From positions 44,177 to 108,176 of the forward strand of contig NZ_JAKMUU010000006.1 of the NCBI RefSeq assembly GCF_027570035.1: a stretch of 64,000 nucleotides of DNA, given 5' to 3'. The notes beneath the pieces are model-generated. The model had not been told where the DNA came from, did no database searches, and saw nothing but the letters and a program-made list of their open reading frames with translations. Below, in pieces: positions 35,474-45,088 of this stretch (its first letter is position 1; each line of letters begins with the position of its first letter). The stretch comes from Corynebacterium curieae (lineage in GTDB: Bacteria > Actinomycetota > Actinomycetes > Mycobacteriales > Mycobacteriaceae). A program made the position numbers and the translations under genes.

Positions 35474-35804
35474 GGCTAAACCCCTAGGTCCAGCCTGGGC
35501 TCTGCCTGCCGCCGCGGTTAACGCGGCTTACCCCGCACCCAGTGTGCGGGGTTTCTTTATGCCGCGAAATGGCACCATATAATACAGTGCATAAAAATAA
35601 TCCTTTCGAAGCCGTAGAAAAACCGGTAAAGTGGCAGAAAGTTGGCCCCGCGCTCGGCCATGTTGCTTGCATCGTGCCGCCGCAGCGTACTCAGCGGCGC
35701 GCGGCACGTGAATGTTCTCGCCTCTCAGCAGTTGTGGTGTTTGTGGTGTTCGCGGCAGCGGGGCAGGAGAACTTGACACAACCATAAGGAGCGCAGAAAC
35801 CAAC
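35474..35804. other. 331-bp spacer: dipeptidase terminator and long mrp leader
   Basis: No gene is supported. It holds two hairpins at 35511-35552, then TATAAT (35578-35583), a good -10 box with no clear -35. Transcription from there would give a leader of about 215 bases before mrpA. The leader contains GCCGC/GCGGC pairing around 35670-35700. AAGGAG (35786-35791) is 13 bases before the GTG. Confidence 0.5.
35511..35552 (+). terminator. Tandem hairpin terminator after the dipeptidase
   Basis: The first hairpin is GCCGCG-gttaa-CGCGGC (35511-35527). The second is ACCCCGCAC-ccagt-GTGCGGGGT (35530-35552), followed by TTCTTTAT. The second is a standard terminator shape on the plus strand. Confidence 0.85.
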
Positions 35805-38786
35805 GTGCTATTACTTCTGGGTGCTCTCATCGCCGCGACCGTGGCCGCACCGTTACTCATCATGCGGATGGGGCGCCCGGCTTTTGGAATTCTGGCGCTA
35901 GTTCCCGCCGCAGGGTTCGTGTGGACGCTCACGCATTTTCTGCACGGAACGTTCCAGGATGGCGGCGGTGTGGACTACACCGTGGCATGGATGCCGTCCG
36001 CGAACTTAAGTTTTGACCTGCACCTAGACGGTTTGGGCGCCCTTTTTAGCCTGATCATTTTAGGCATGGGTGCACTCGTGCTGGTGTATTGCTGGGGCTA
36101 TTTCGATGGCACGCGGCGCCGCTTAGCTATGTTCGCCGCCCAAATGGTCGGCTTTGCCACCGCCATGTTTGGGCTGGTGGCCGCGGATAGCTTCCTGCTG
36201 ATGTATGTGTTTTGGGAGATTACCTCCGTGCTGTCCTATCTCTTGGTCAGCTACTACGCGGAGCGCGCCTCATCCCGCCGCGCCGCACAGCAAGCGCTCA
36301 TGGTCACCGCCCTGGGCGGGCTATCCATGCTCATGGGCATCATCTTGCTCGGACGACAAACTGGGGCGTGGACCTTTAGCGACATCGCGGCCTATGAACA
36401 CTTTGCGCAGACGCCCTACGTGACGGTAGCTATCGTGCTCATTTTGGTCGGCGCGCTCACCAAGTCCGCTATCGTGCCGGCACACTTCTGGCTTCCCGGA
36501 GCCATGGCGGCACCGACGCCGGTCTCGGCCTACCTGCACTCCGCAGCGATGGTAAAGGCCGGAATCTACTTGGTCGCGCGCCTGGCGCCTTTTATGTACG
36601 AAGTGGTCACCTGGCATCTGGTGGTTATCCCCCTCGGCGTATTTACCATGCTGCTAGGTGGATGGATGGCCCTTAAGCAGCGGGACCTAAAGCTGGTCTT
36701 GGCCTATGGCACCGTCTCCCAGCTGGGCTTTATCACCTCCATCGCGGCCGTGGGCTCGCGCGAGGCCATGCAGGCCGGTCTAGCGCTGACCTTTGCGCAC
36801 TCGCTATTTAAGGCCGCGCTCTTCATGGTCGTCGGCGCGATCGACCATTGCTCGGGCACGAGGGATATCACCAAGCTATCGGGTCTTGGGCGCAAGGAGC
36901 CGTTCCTCTTCGGCATTGCGATCATCTCTGGGTTTTCTATGGCCGGCGTGCCGCCCCTTTTTGGCTTCGTGGCCAAGGAAGCAGTGCTGGAGGCCACCAT
37001 GCATGAGGAGCTTCTAACAGGCATGCCGCGCAATATGATGCTGGTGGCCTACGTCATCGGTTCCATCCTCACCATGGCCTATACACTGCGCTTTCTGTGG
37101 GGCGCCTTTGCCACGAAGAAGGAGATTAATGGCGCGGAGCCGGCAGAGGCCGTCGCCAAGATGCATCCCGCCAGCATCGGACTTTGGCTCTCCCCTGCCG
37201 TGCTCACTGCTGTGACTGTGGTGCTCGGCGTATTCCCCAGGCCGCTCTCGGCAGCCTTTGACCAGCACCTCAATTCCATCTTCGGCCCCAAGCCACATAG
37301 CGAACTGGCCTTGTGGCATGGCTTTAGCGTGGCGCTGGGCCTCTCGGCGCTCATCATCGTTGCCGGTATCATCCTGCACTGGCAACGGCAGGTGCTGGCC
37401 AAATGGCAATTCTCCTACCCCGCTCTGGGCAATGCGGATGATGCCTATGATTCGGTCATTGCTCACCTGCGCAAGCTCTCACTGCGCACGACGGCAACCA
37501 CGCAGCGCGGTTCCCTGCAGCTGAACTTGACGGTTATTTTTGCCACCTTGATGCTGCTACCGCTAGCCATGCTCATTAAAGGTGACCTCACCGATATCCG
37601 CATGATCGTGGCAGAAAACCCCTGGCAGATCGTAGCCGCCTGCATCATCATGGTGGCCGCTGTGGCCGCTACGGTAACCGATAATCGCTTATCCGCCGTC
37701 ATTATCGTTGGCGTAACCGGCTATACGCTTTCTTTCATTTTTGCGCTGCACGGCGCGCCGGATTTGGCGCTTACCCAGCTGCTGACGGAGACCATCGTCA
37801 TGGTTCTTTTCATGCTGGTGCTGCGCCGCATGCCGGCCTCCACCGAGTGGAAGCAGGATCCCAAGATGGGGCGCCTGCGCGCGTGGCTTTCGGTGGGCAC
37901 GGGCCTGACGGTAACCGTGGTGGCGATGTTTGCCATCAACGCGCGCCAGTCCAAGCCCATCTCTGAGTTCATGCCGGATCTGGCAAAAGAGATTGGGCAC
38001 GGCGCCAATACCGTCAATGTCTTGCTGGTGGACTTGCGCGCATGGGATACCTTTGGCGAGATCACGGTCATCATCATCGCCGCGCTGGGCGTGGCCTCGC
38101 TGATTTATCGCACCCAGTCTTTCGCCCGCGCGAGCCGCCGCCCCACCCTGCAGGTTACTGGGCGGCGCTGGCTGGCGGCCGGCGTGGAATCAGAGCAGGC
38201 ACTTAACCGCTCGCTGATGATCGATGTCTCTACCCGCGTGCTCTTCCCGTCTATGGTCGCGATTTCCTTCTATTTCTTCTTCGCGGGCCATAATGCACCG
38301 GGTGGCGGCTTCGCCGGTGGACTCGTCGCCGCCTTGGCTCTTATCCTGCGCTACCTGGCCGGCGGGCGCGCAGAGCTTGATGAAACCCTGCCTATCGACG
38401 CCGGCCGCACCATGGGCACCGGGCTCTTCCTGTCCGCAGTCGCCGTGGTAGCCCCAATGTTCTTTGGCCACCCGCCGCTAACTAGTGGGTATACCTCACC
38501 AGAGATCCCGCTCATCGGCGCGGTATCGCTGCCTTCGGCGTTGGTCTTTGACGCCGGCGTCTACCTCATCGTCATCGGCCTTACGCTCTACATACTCAGT
38601 TCCTTGGGCGCGAAGCTGGATGAAGAAGAGGATATGCGTAAGCAGCGCGCCCGCGACCGCGCCCGCTCGCTGGCCCGCCAGCAACGCCAACGCACCGCCA
38701 AGCAGAAAGCGCAACGGGCGCAACGCAAGGAAAAGAAACAAGCCACCACGGCAAGCACAGCCGCTACGACAGGAAAGGAGAAGTAA
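35805..38786 (+). CDS. mrpA: Mrp Na+/H+ antiporter subunit A (fused A/B type)
   Basis: The 993-residue protein carries an NADH dehydrogenase ND5-like proton channel (residues 1-~500, with LPGAMAAPTPVSAYLHSAAMVKAG and the ND5 lysine region), a DUF4040 part, and a C-terminal MrpB domain (GHNAPGGGFAGGLVAALAL at about 830). A and B are therefore fused, as in actinobacteria. The tail is very basic (Lys/Arg/Gln-rich, about the last 60 residues). GTG 35805 is preferred: no ATG occurs closer than 35712, and AAGGAG is upstream, though 13 bases away. It starts a six-gene operon for Na+ or K+ export in exchange for protons. Confidence 0.93.
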   Translation: MLLLLGALIAATVAAPLLIMRMGRPAFGILALVPAAGFVWTLTHFLHGTFQDGGGVDYTVAWMPSANLSFDLHLDGLGALFSLIILGMGALVLVYCWGYFDGTRRRLAMFAAQMVGFATAMFGLVAADSFLLMYVFWEITSVLSYLLVSYYAERASSRRAAQQALMVTALGGLSMLMGIILLGRQTGAWTFSDIAAYEHFAQTPYVTVAIVLILVGALTKSAIVPAHFWLPGAMAAPTPVSAYLHSAAMVKAGIYLVARLAPFMYEVVTWHLVVIPLGVFTMLLGGWMALKQRDLKLVLAYGTVSQLGFITSIAAVGSREAMQAGLALTFAHSLFKAALFMVVGAIDHCSGTRDITKLSGLGRKEPFLFGIAIISGFSMAGVPPLFGFVAKEAVLEATMHEELLTGMPRNMMLVAYVIGSILTMAYTLRFLWGAFATKKEINGAEPAEAVAKMHPASIGLWLSPAVLTAVTVVLGVFPRPLSAAFDQHLNSIFGPKPHSELALWHGFSVALGLSALIIVAGIILHWQRQVLAKWQFSYPALGNADDAYDSVIAHLRKLSLRTTATTQRGSLQLNLTVIFATLMLLPLAMLIKGDLTDIRMIVAENPWQIVAACIIMVAAVAATVTDNRLSAVIIVGVTGYTLSFIFALHGAPDLALTQLLTETIVMVLFMLVLRRMPASTEWKQDPKMGRLRAWLSVGTGLTVTVVAMFAINARQSKPISEFMPDLAKEIGHGANTVNVLLVDLRAWDTFGEITVIIIAALGVASLIYRTQSFARASRRPTLQVTGRRWLAAGVESEQALNRSLMIDVSTRVLFPSMVAISFYFFFAGHNAPGGGFAGGLVAALALILRYLAGGRAELDETLPIDAGRTMGTGLFLSAVAVVAPMFFGHPPLTSGYTSPEIPLIGAVSLPSALVFDAGVYLIVIGLTLYILSSLGAKLDEEEDMRKQRARDRARSLARQQRQRTAKQKAQRAQRKEKKQATTASTAATTGKEK

Positions 38787-39287
38787 ATGGAAGCCAATCT
38801 CTTCCTCCTGCTCGCCGCCGGCGTGCTCGTAGCCGCGGGCATCTACCTGCTGCTAGACCGCGCCATGACCAAGATGCTGCTGGGCCTCTTGCTCTTAGGC
38901 AACGGCGCCAACCTCTTCCTGCTGCAGGCAGGCGGCTCGGCCGGTTCCCCACCTATCGATGGCCGCGAATCGGAGCCCTTTGGCGCCGAGATTGCAGATC
39001 CCCTAGCCCAAGCGATGATCCTTACCGCCATCGTCATTTCCATGGCGCTGACAGCCTTCATACTGACCTTGGCTTACCGCCAGTACCGCTACCGCACGGA
39101 CGATGTCATTGAGGATGACGCGGAGGATACCGCCATTGCCGCCAAGGCTGCGCGCCCTGGCAATGCGGCCGCAAGCCCGGATCACGATGCCTCGAACGAT
39201 CCCACCACGGGCCGCGCAACCAAAGAAGGCGATAATTTCGGCCCAGAGTCCTTTGAAGAGCCTGTAAAGGGGGCCCGCGATGAGTGA
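38787..39287 (+). CDS. mrpC: Mrp antiporter subunit C
   Basis: The 166-residue NuoK-like subunit has three transmembrane helices. It begins MEANLFLLLAAGVLVAAGIYLLLDRAMTKMLLGLLLLGN and later has DPLAQAMILTAIVISMALTAFILTLAYR. These are the NuoK/MnhC blocks. Unusually, about 60 extra acidic and Ala-rich residues follow the last helix, predicted cytoplasmic. It begins directly after the mrpA stop and overlaps mrpD by 8 bases. Confidence 0.92.
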   Translation: MEANLFLLLAAGVLVAAGIYLLLDRAMTKMLLGLLLLGNGANLFLLQAGGSAGSPPIDGRESEPFGAEIADPLAQAMILTAIVISMALTAFILTLAYRQYRYRTDDVIEDDAEDTAIAAKAARPGNAAASPDHDASNDPTTGRATKEGDNFGPESFEEPVKGARDE

Positions 39288-41106
39288 GACCATGCAGCCG
39301 CTTGTCGATGCCCTCTTTCCCTACATCGGCTACCTCATTCCCCTGCCCATCATCATCCCGGCGATAGCCGCAGCGCTCGCCTTGATCTTTTCCCGCGTGC
39401 CCAATGCGCAGCGCCAAATCGTATTTTTCTCGCTGCTTATAACGGCGGTAGTCAACGCCGTGTTGATCCTCATCGCGGATTTTGAGGGCATTCAAACACT
39501 GCAGGTCGGCGGCTGGGACGCCCCAGTGGGCATCACGCTAGTGGCGGATCGCCTTTCTGCGGTGATGCTTTTTACCTCTTCCGTGGTGCTCTTTTCTGTC
39601 ATTTGGTACGCCATCTCCCAGGGTGTGCGCGATGGCACCAAGGACGAGCCGGTGGCCGTATTCTTGCCCACCTACATGTTGCTGACCATGGGCGTAAATA
39701 TCTCCTTCCTGGCCGGCGACCTCTTCAACCTCTACGTGGGGTTTGAGGTCTTCCTCGTCGCATCGTATGTGCTGCTGACCTTGGGTGCTTCGGCCAGCCG
39801 CGTGCGCGCTGGTGTGGGATACGTGATGGTGTCCATGGCCTCGTCAATGATTTTCTTGCTCGCGCTGGGCTTTGTGTATTCATCAGTAGGCACCGTGAAC
39901 ATGGCACAGATTGGCCAGCGCATGCAGGACCTCCCGGAAGGCACCCGCACCGCGATCTTTGCCACGCTGCTCGTTGCCTTTGGCATTAAGGCGGCCGTCG
40001 TCCCGCTGGACGCCTGGCTGCCGGACTCGTATCCCACGGCGCCTTCACTAGTCACTGCGGTTTTTGCCGGCCTGCTGACCAAGGTGGGTGTCTACGCCAT
40101 CATCCGCGCCCGCTCCTCTATTTTCACCGCCGGCGGCCTCGATACCGTGCTCATGTGGGTGGCCCTAGCCACGATGTTGGTGGGTATTTTGGGCGCCATC
40201 GCGCAGTCCGATATTAAGCGCCTTTTGTCCTTTACCCTGGTCAGCCACATTGGCTACATGATCTTCGGCGTTTCGCTCGGTACCGCGCAAGGGCTTTCCG
40301 GCGCCATCTTCTACGCCGTGCACCACATTTTGGTGCAAACCGCGCTCTTCTTGGTGGTCGGACTCGTTGAGCGCCAAGCCGGCACCTCTTCGCTGCGCCG
40401 TTTGGGCTCGCTGATGTACTCCGCCCCGCTCATTGGAATCTTGTATTTCATCCCCGCGATCAACCTGGGTGGCATCCCGCCGTTCTCGGGCTTTTTGGGC
40501 AAGGTTATCTTGCTAGAAGCAGGTGCAAACGAGGATTCCTGGATGGCCTGGGTGCTTATCGTCGGCGCCGTGGTTACCTCCCTGCTTACCCTCTACGTCA
40601 TGATGCTGGTGTGGGCCAAGGGCTTCCAACGCGACCGCGCCGATGCCCCTGAAGGCAACGTGGCACTCGCTCGCCCGGCGCCGCTCTCTGATATCACCGA
40701 TGAGGTGGAATTTTCCTCCCGCCAAGACGTGGGCAGGGTTCCCTTTGGCATGATCGCCTCTACTACCCTGCTGGTGGCCGCTTCTACCTCCATCACCTTC
40801 CTGGCCGGGCCTATCTCGGGCGTCACCTCGCGCGCAGCCGAATCCGCTCAGGATACGTCCATTTATCAGTACGCGGTATTGGGCGATAGGGCAGATGACC
40901 CCACCCGCCACCTCAATCAAAAGGAGCGCTACACCGGCGGCGCGGATTCCTATGAAAATCGCCGGCATCCCTCCCCGGAGGCGGAGCCGCCCGCCGAGCC
41001 CGGGCTGGATGCACGCACCGACCCGGAAGCCGGCGGACGCGAGTCCCATTCCGGCACTGTAAAGACACCGGACGCCGCCAAGAGGAAGGATATTAGCGAT
41101 GACTAA
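39280..41106 (+). CDS. mrpD: Mrp antiporter subunit D
   Basis: The 608-residue ND2/ND4-like proton channel has about 14 helices, including GDLFNLYVGFEVFLVASYVLL, KAAVVPLDAWLPDSYPTAPS and the Lys-containing HHILVQTALFLVVGLVERQ. These are the antiporter-like signatures. The ~100 C-terminal residues (NQKERYTGGADSYENRRH onwards) are hydrophilic, Pro/Glu-rich and disordered, and add to the usual ~500 aa. The gene overlaps both mrpC and mrpE by 8 bases. Confidence 0.93.
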   Translation: MSETMQPLVDALFPYIGYLIPLPIIIPAIAAALALIFSRVPNAQRQIVFFSLLITAVVNAVLILIADFEGIQTLQVGGWDAPVGITLVADRLSAVMLFTSSVVLFSVIWYAISQGVRDGTKDEPVAVFLPTYMLLTMGVNISFLAGDLFNLYVGFEVFLVASYVLLTLGASASRVRAGVGYVMVSMASSMIFLLALGFVYSSVGTVNMAQIGQRMQDLPEGTRTAIFATLLVAFGIKAAVVPLDAWLPDSYPTAPSLVTAVFAGLLTKVGVYAIIRARSSIFTAGGLDTVLMWVALATMLVGILGAIAQSDIKRLLSFTLVSHIGYMIFGVSLGTAQGLSGAIFYAVHHILVQTALFLVVGLVERQAGTSSLRRLGSLMYSAPLIGILYFIPAINLGGIPPFSGFLGKVILLEAGANEDSWMAWVLIVGAVVTSLLTLYVMMLVWAKGFQRDRADAPEGNVALARPAPLSDITDEVEFSSRQDVGRVPFGMIASTTLLVAASTSITFLAGPISGVTSRAAESAQDTSIYQYAVLGDRADDPTRHLNQKERYTGGADSYENRRHPSPEAEPPAEPGLDARTDPEAGGRESHSGTVKTPDAAKRKDISDD

Positions 41107-41626
41107 CGCACGCTTTTCCGGCCTGCGCCACCGCTTCCGCCCGTGGTTCATCGTCTGGCTGACCATCATGTGGTGCATGCTCATGGGGGAGGTCACCGTG
41201 GGCAATGTGGTGGCCGGGCTCCTCATCGGCACCGTTATCGTCTTTGCCCTGCCGCTGCCGGCCATGCCTATCTCAGACATCGATGTTTCTTGGGGCAAGC
41301 TCATCGCCTTCATGGCCCGCTGGTTCTGGGAATTGTTCTATGCCTCGCTCAAGGTGGGCTGGCTCGCCGTGCGACCGCAGCCGGTGCCCAAGACCGCGAT
41401 CTTGGAGCTGCCCATGCGCTTGGATAATGAGTTCGTCCTATCCCTGGCCGTAACGCTGTATAACCTGCAGCCCGGCGGCACGGTTACCGATATCGATATT
41501 GCCAACCGCATGATCACCGTCCATATCCTCGATGCCCGCGATGAGGCCCAGATTCAGCGCGAGATCGGTGCCGTGGCCCACCTTGAGGCCTCATTCATCG
41601 ACATCTTTGAAAGGAGCCACCCCTAA
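41099..41626 (+). CDS. mrpE: Mrp antiporter subunit E
   Basis: The 175-residue protein has the MnhE fold with one to three N-terminal hydrophobic segments (RPWFIVWLTIMWCMLMGEVT; VVAGLLIGTVIVFALPL) and a soluble C-terminus containing EFVLSLAVTLYNLQPGGTVTDID, which resembles the family motif for this subunit. It overlaps mrpD by 8 bases and mrpF by one (TAATG). Confidence 0.92.
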   Translation: MTNARFSGLRHRFRPWFIVWLTIMWCMLMGEVTVGNVVAGLLIGTVIVFALPLPAMPISDIDVSWGKLIAFMARWFWELFYASLKVGWLAVRPQPVPKTAILELPMRLDNEFVLSLAVTLYNLQPGGTVTDIDIANRMITVHILDARDEAQIQREIGAVAHLEASFIDIFERSHP

Positions 41627-41901
41627 TGGACCCGCAGATCTATAACGCGATTTTGCTGGTGGCCGCCGCGCTACTGGTGGTCTCCTTCCTCATTACCGTC
41701 TGGCGCATTATCACCGGCCCCAACTCACTGGACCGCCTCGTGGGCATGGACGGCTTTACCGCGATGTTCCAATGCGCGCTGGCTACCTACATGTGCTGGT
41801 CGCTCAATACCACGGTGGTCTCGGCCATGCTGGTCATCGCGCTCTTGGGCTTCATCTCCACCGTATCCGTCACCAGGTTTAGGAAGAGGGATAATCAATG
41901 A
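41626..41901 (+). CDS. mrpF: Mrp antiporter subunit F
   Basis: The 91-residue protein has three transmembrane helices. The signature RIITGPNSLDRLVGMDG lies between helix 1 and 2, a family marker. It overlaps mrpG by ATGA. The end SVTRFRKRDNQ is cytoplasmic. Confidence 0.92.
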   Translation: MDPQIYNAILLVAAALLVVSFLITVWRIITGPNSLDRLVGMDGFTAMFQCALATYMCWSLNTTVVSAMLVIALLGFISTVSVTRFRKRDNQ

Positions 41902-42278
41902 GCTGGTCTTTCATTGCAGATGTGCTCTCGCTCATCCTGATCATCGGCGGCAGCGTCCTCACCCTTGCGGCGGCGATCGGCATCGCCCGCTTCAAGGACA
42001 CCATGTCTCGCGTGCACGCGGTCAGTAAGCCGCAAACCACTGGGCTTATCCTCACCATCCTTGGCGCCATCATTCGCATCACCGGCGCAGAATCCTTCAG
42101 CGTTGCCGAGCGGGGGGATTTAGGAATGCTCGTTTTGCTGGTACTGTTTGCCATGTTCACTAGCCCGGTAACCGCGCAGCGCACCTCGCGTATTGCTCGC
42201 CGTGAAGGCCTGTACGGCACCGAGGAAACCATGTCCCGCAACGACCGACCTGCCGCGAAGTCGCTGCGCCGCAAGTAG
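41898..42278 (+). CDS. mrpG: Mrp antiporter subunit G
   Basis: The 126-residue protein has three helices. GGSVLTLAAAIGIARFKDTMSRVHAVSKPQTTGLIL near the N-terminus is the MnhG/PhaG signature. A basic C-terminal tail follows the third helix. It ends the antiporter set, and the next gene follows after 15 bases on the same strand. Confidence 0.92.
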   Translation: MSWSFIADVLSLILIIGGSVLTLAAAIGIARFKDTMSRVHAVSKPQTTGLILTILGAIIRITGAESFSVAERGDLGMLVLLVLFAMFTSPVTAQRTSRIARREGLYGTEETMSRNDRPAAKSLRRK

Positions 42279-42293
42279 GAGACGCTTTTCACC

Positions 42294-43763
42294 GTGAAAA
42301 AGCTTTATGGGCTTCCCACTGTGGTGACTTTGCTCGCCGCTCTTATCGGCGTCATCGTCTACCGCTTTAGCATCTACGATGGCAATAGCGCCTTTGTGTG
42401 GCGTGTGCCCTTGGACCTGAAGATTTATTGGCTTGCTGGCGGCGAGGTAGCCGAGGGCGCGGACTTGTACGATAACGCCTATATCGGCGACCTCCCTTTT
42501 ACCTATCCGCCCTTTTCCGGCACTTTATTCAAATGGCTTTCCCCGCTTGCCGACGACCCCCTGATCCTCCTCTGGCAAGGCGGCACTGCCCTTGCCCTGT
42601 TTACGGTCATCATGCTGGTCCTGCGCGAGCGCGGGCTCAAGCTTTCCCCAGCAATCTGGTTGCTCGGCATCCTGCTGGTGTGCTGCACCCCAGCCAATGA
42701 ACCGGTACACGGCACCTTATTCTTTGGCCAGATCAATATCTTTTTGATGCTACTGGTGGCCTTGGACATTCTCCCGCGCAAGTGTGCCCTGCCGGGCATC
42801 GGCATCGGTCTGGCCGCCGGCATGAAACTCACCCCTGCGTATATGGGGTTGGTGCTTCTCTTTCAGAAGCGCTGGTGGCAAGCCATTATCGCTATCCTGA
42901 CATTTGCGGTAACCGTTGCCATTGGTTTTGTCACCATCCCGGATGCCGCCGATTTTTGGACCGATGCCATCTTCAAGTCCTCCCGGGTGGGCGAGCACAC
43001 CAATCCCGGTGCGCAGTCCATCCGCTCCGTCATGGTCCGTGCTTGGGGCATCGATGGCGGCTGGATCTGGCTTGCCGCGGTGGCCGTGGTTTTCGTGCTG
43101 ACCTGCCTGGCGCTGCGCACCGCAATGAAGCACCGCAATAATTCGGCCGCGCTCGCGCTCGCCGGGATCAGTTCCTGCCTGGTCTCGCCCTTTTCCTGGT
43201 ATCACCACTGGGTGTGGACGGTGCCGCTGGCCGTCGTGGTGATGGTCTCCGTCAACCAAGCACTAGGCAAGCGCCTGACCGGTTTCCTCGGCGCGCAGTT
43301 TTCAGGGCTCGTTTCTGTGCTCGCCATGTGCGCGGTGACCATGCCGTTTATTTCCGCACCCGTGTGGCTTTCTGCAGCCAGCCGCTCGCTCAATCACTGG
43401 GATTTGCAGCCGTGGGGCATGCTGGCCTTTACCGGCGCCGGCGTCCTCTATATCGCCTTCTACGCGCTGTGGGGCTTTATCCCTGGCACCCAGCCGGCCG
43501 AGGAAGCGCCCTCTCCGGGTCGCCATCATCTGCCTACCCAGCCCGAGCCCGCTACCGCGGAAACCGCAGTACGCCCAGCGCGCTCATTTAATGCCGAGGC
43601 CACGAGCCGTGGGGGCCATCCGAGAACGGCGCGAGCTATCAGCGATGAGACGGCAGAATTGCCTGCGGTAGGACCCGAAACCCGCGCGTTTCCTGCCGCC
43701 CAGGACATCACCGATATCCCCGATACCCCGGCCTACGGGCGCCACTCACGCCCCGAGGATTAA
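42294..43763 (+). CDS. GT87-like (DUF2029) membrane glycosyltransferase
   Basis: The 489-residue polytopic protein uses a GTG start at 42294. It has about 10 transmembrane helices. The first extracytoplasmic loop contains DLKIYWLAGGEVAEGADLYDN, with the acidic residues typical of GT-C enzymes of family 87. Other blocks are FTYPPFSGTLFKWL, FFGQINIFLMLLVALD and LSPFSWYHHWVWTVPL. Mycobacterial relatives use polyprenyl-phosphate sugars to build lipomannan or arabinan. The last ~85 residues are disordered and hydrophilic. It is 15 bases after mrpG and could be read through with it. Exact substrate unknown. Confidence 0.85.
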   Translation: MKKLYGLPTVVTLLAALIGVIVYRFSIYDGNSAFVWRVPLDLKIYWLAGGEVAEGADLYDNAYIGDLPFTYPPFSGTLFKWLSPLADDPLILLWQGGTALALFTVIMLVLRERGLKLSPAIWLLGILLVCCTPANEPVHGTLFFGQINIFLMLLVALDILPRKCALPGIGIGLAAGMKLTPAYMGLVLLFQKRWWQAIIAILTFAVTVAIGFVTIPDAADFWTDAIFKSSRVGEHTNPGAQSIRSVMVRAWGIDGGWIWLAAVAVVFVLTCLALRTAMKHRNNSAALALAGISSCLVSPFSWYHHWVWTVPLAVVVMVSVNQALGKRLTGFLGAQFSGLVSVLAMCAVTMPFISAPVWLSAASRSLNHWDLQPWGMLAFTGAGVLYIAFYALWGFIPGTQPAEEAPSPGRHHLPTQPEPATAETAVRPARSFNAEATSRGGHPRTARAISDETAELPAVGPETRAFPAAQDITDIPDTPAYGRHSRPED

Positions 43764-43774
43764 GGCCGCGGGTT

Positions 43775-44911
43775 TTAGAGCGGGCGGAAGGTGCGCAGTT
43801 CGCGGCAGGTCTCCTCCACTACCTTGCGCCAGCTGCCGGTCTCTTCGAAAAGGCGGCGTTGCCGCTCATAGCCGGCACCATTATCGATAATTTCATGGAT
43901 GAGCTCTAGCTCGTTAACGCATCCCAGCTCGCGCGCGATGGGGGTTAGTTCTTCGACCATCTCCGCTAGCTCGTCCTTGACCCAAGCCTCATCGGTCTCG
44001 CGGGAGGTAATCACCAAAGCGTCCATGCCGTAGCGGGCACCGCGCCACTTATTTTCTGCAACATGCCAGAGCTGCAAGGTGGGGAGGGGTTCCGCGGCGT
44101 CGATAAGCCGGTCGTAGTAGACCACCAAGCAGTGGGTAAGCGCAACGATGGCGGAAAGCTCGCGCAGGTTCGACGTCGCATCGGAAACGCGCACCTCCAC
44201 CGTGCCCCACTTGGAGGCCGGCCGGATATCAAAGTGCATGGAACCGGTGTGGTTGATCACGCCCGAAATCGCTTGGTCGCGCATATAGGACTGCCACTCG
44301 GCCCAGTCGCGGAATTGATAAGGCATGCCTGCGGTAGGCAGCTGTTGATACAGCATGGTGCGGTTTGAGGCATATCCGGTATCGAGCCCCTCCCACCCTG
44401 GTGAACAGGCGGAAATGGCCAAAAGGTGCGGGTACTTGGTCATCAGTGCATTAATGATGGGCCAGACGCGGTCCTCGTGGCTGATGCCTACATGCACATG
44501 CGTGCCCCAGAGCAGCATCTGCTTTCCCCAGTACTGGGTACGGGCGATAATTTCCTTATAGCTGGGCTTATCAGAAAGCGGGTTTTCCCGGAAGTCCGTA
44601 AAAGGGTGGCCGCCAGAGGCCCAAACATCCACGCCCAATTCATCGGCCGCTGCTTCCACCGCATTTAGCGAGTTCTGCAGGTCAGCAATTGCTTCTGGCA
44701 CCGTGTGGCAGATGCCGGTAACCAGCTCCACCGTATTCTGGAGGAATTCCTTTTCCAGATGGATCTCGGGGTGGGCCGCATTGGCAAGATCGATAAGCTC
44801 CGCGCCGCGCGGGACGAGGTCGCGCGTCTCGCGGTCCACGAGCGCTACCTCCCACTCCACACCAAGGGTTGGTTCGGGCGAGCGGGCGAATTGTTCTGCC
44901 GGAATCTTCAC
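43775..44911 (-). CDS. YbdK-type carboxylate-amine ligase (glutamate-cysteine ligase family 2)
   Basis: The 378-residue protein has the GCS2 fold: [22 protein letters not shown] near the N-terminus, [15 protein letters not shown] in the centre, and [22 protein letters not shown], which shows the metal and substrate residues. In E. coli YbdK this fold has weak gamma-glutamylcysteine ligase activity in vitro. Corynebacteria use mycothiol, so glutathione synthesis is unlikely and the true substrate is unknown. A related gene lies near def/xthA in mycobacteria. Stand-alone transcript. Confidence 0.88.
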   Translation of the reverse strand: MKIPAEQFARSPEPTLGVEWEVALVDRETRDLVPRGAELIDLANAAHPEIHLEKEFLQNTVELVTGICHTVPEAIADLQNSLNAVEAAADELGVDVWASGGHPFTDFRENPLSDKPSYKEIIARTQYWGKQMLLWGTHVHVGISHEDRVWPIINALMTKYPHLLAISACSPGWEGLDTGYASNRTMLYQQLPTAGMPYQFRDWAEWQSYMRDQAISGVINHTGSMHFDIRPASKWGTVEVRVSDATSNLRELSAIVALTHCLVVYYDRLIDAAEPLPTLQLWHVAENKWRGARYGMDALVITSRETDEAWVKDELAEMVEELTPIARELGCVNELELIHEIIDNGAGYERQRRLFEETGSWRKVVEETCRELRTFRPL

Positions 44912-45009
44912 CCATTCAGCTTAGCTTTTGACAGGTATTAAGACGTGAATTTTATTTAACCGGATTGCTTCCGCGGACGTGCGGGCACGCAATGGTCAGA
45001 ACAAAAAGC

Positions 45010-45064
45010 CCAAGGACATCCGGTGGAAGAACAGTAGTGTTCCTTTTCGTCCGGATGGCCTTGG
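45010..45064 (-). terminator. Long-stem terminator of the LytR_C gene
   Basis: CCAAGGACATCCGG (45010-45023) pairs with CCGGATGGCCTTGG (45051-45064) with one mismatch. An inner GAACA/TGTTC hairpin fills the 27-base loop. TTTTTG follows on the minus strand. It lies 24 bases after the stop at 45089. Confidence 0.85.
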
Positions 45065-45088
45065 ACTTTAATCCAGGGTGCGGCTTGC

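Noticed and set aside
35712..35804. Met at 35712 as start of mrpA
   Set aside because: The extra 31 residues are Cys/Gly-rich and not membrane-like; the antiporter homology begins with the GTG at 35805.
43775..44911. Glutathione biosynthesis gene
   Set aside because: YbdK-type fold only; corynebacteria use mycothiol and no glutathione synthetase is adjacent.
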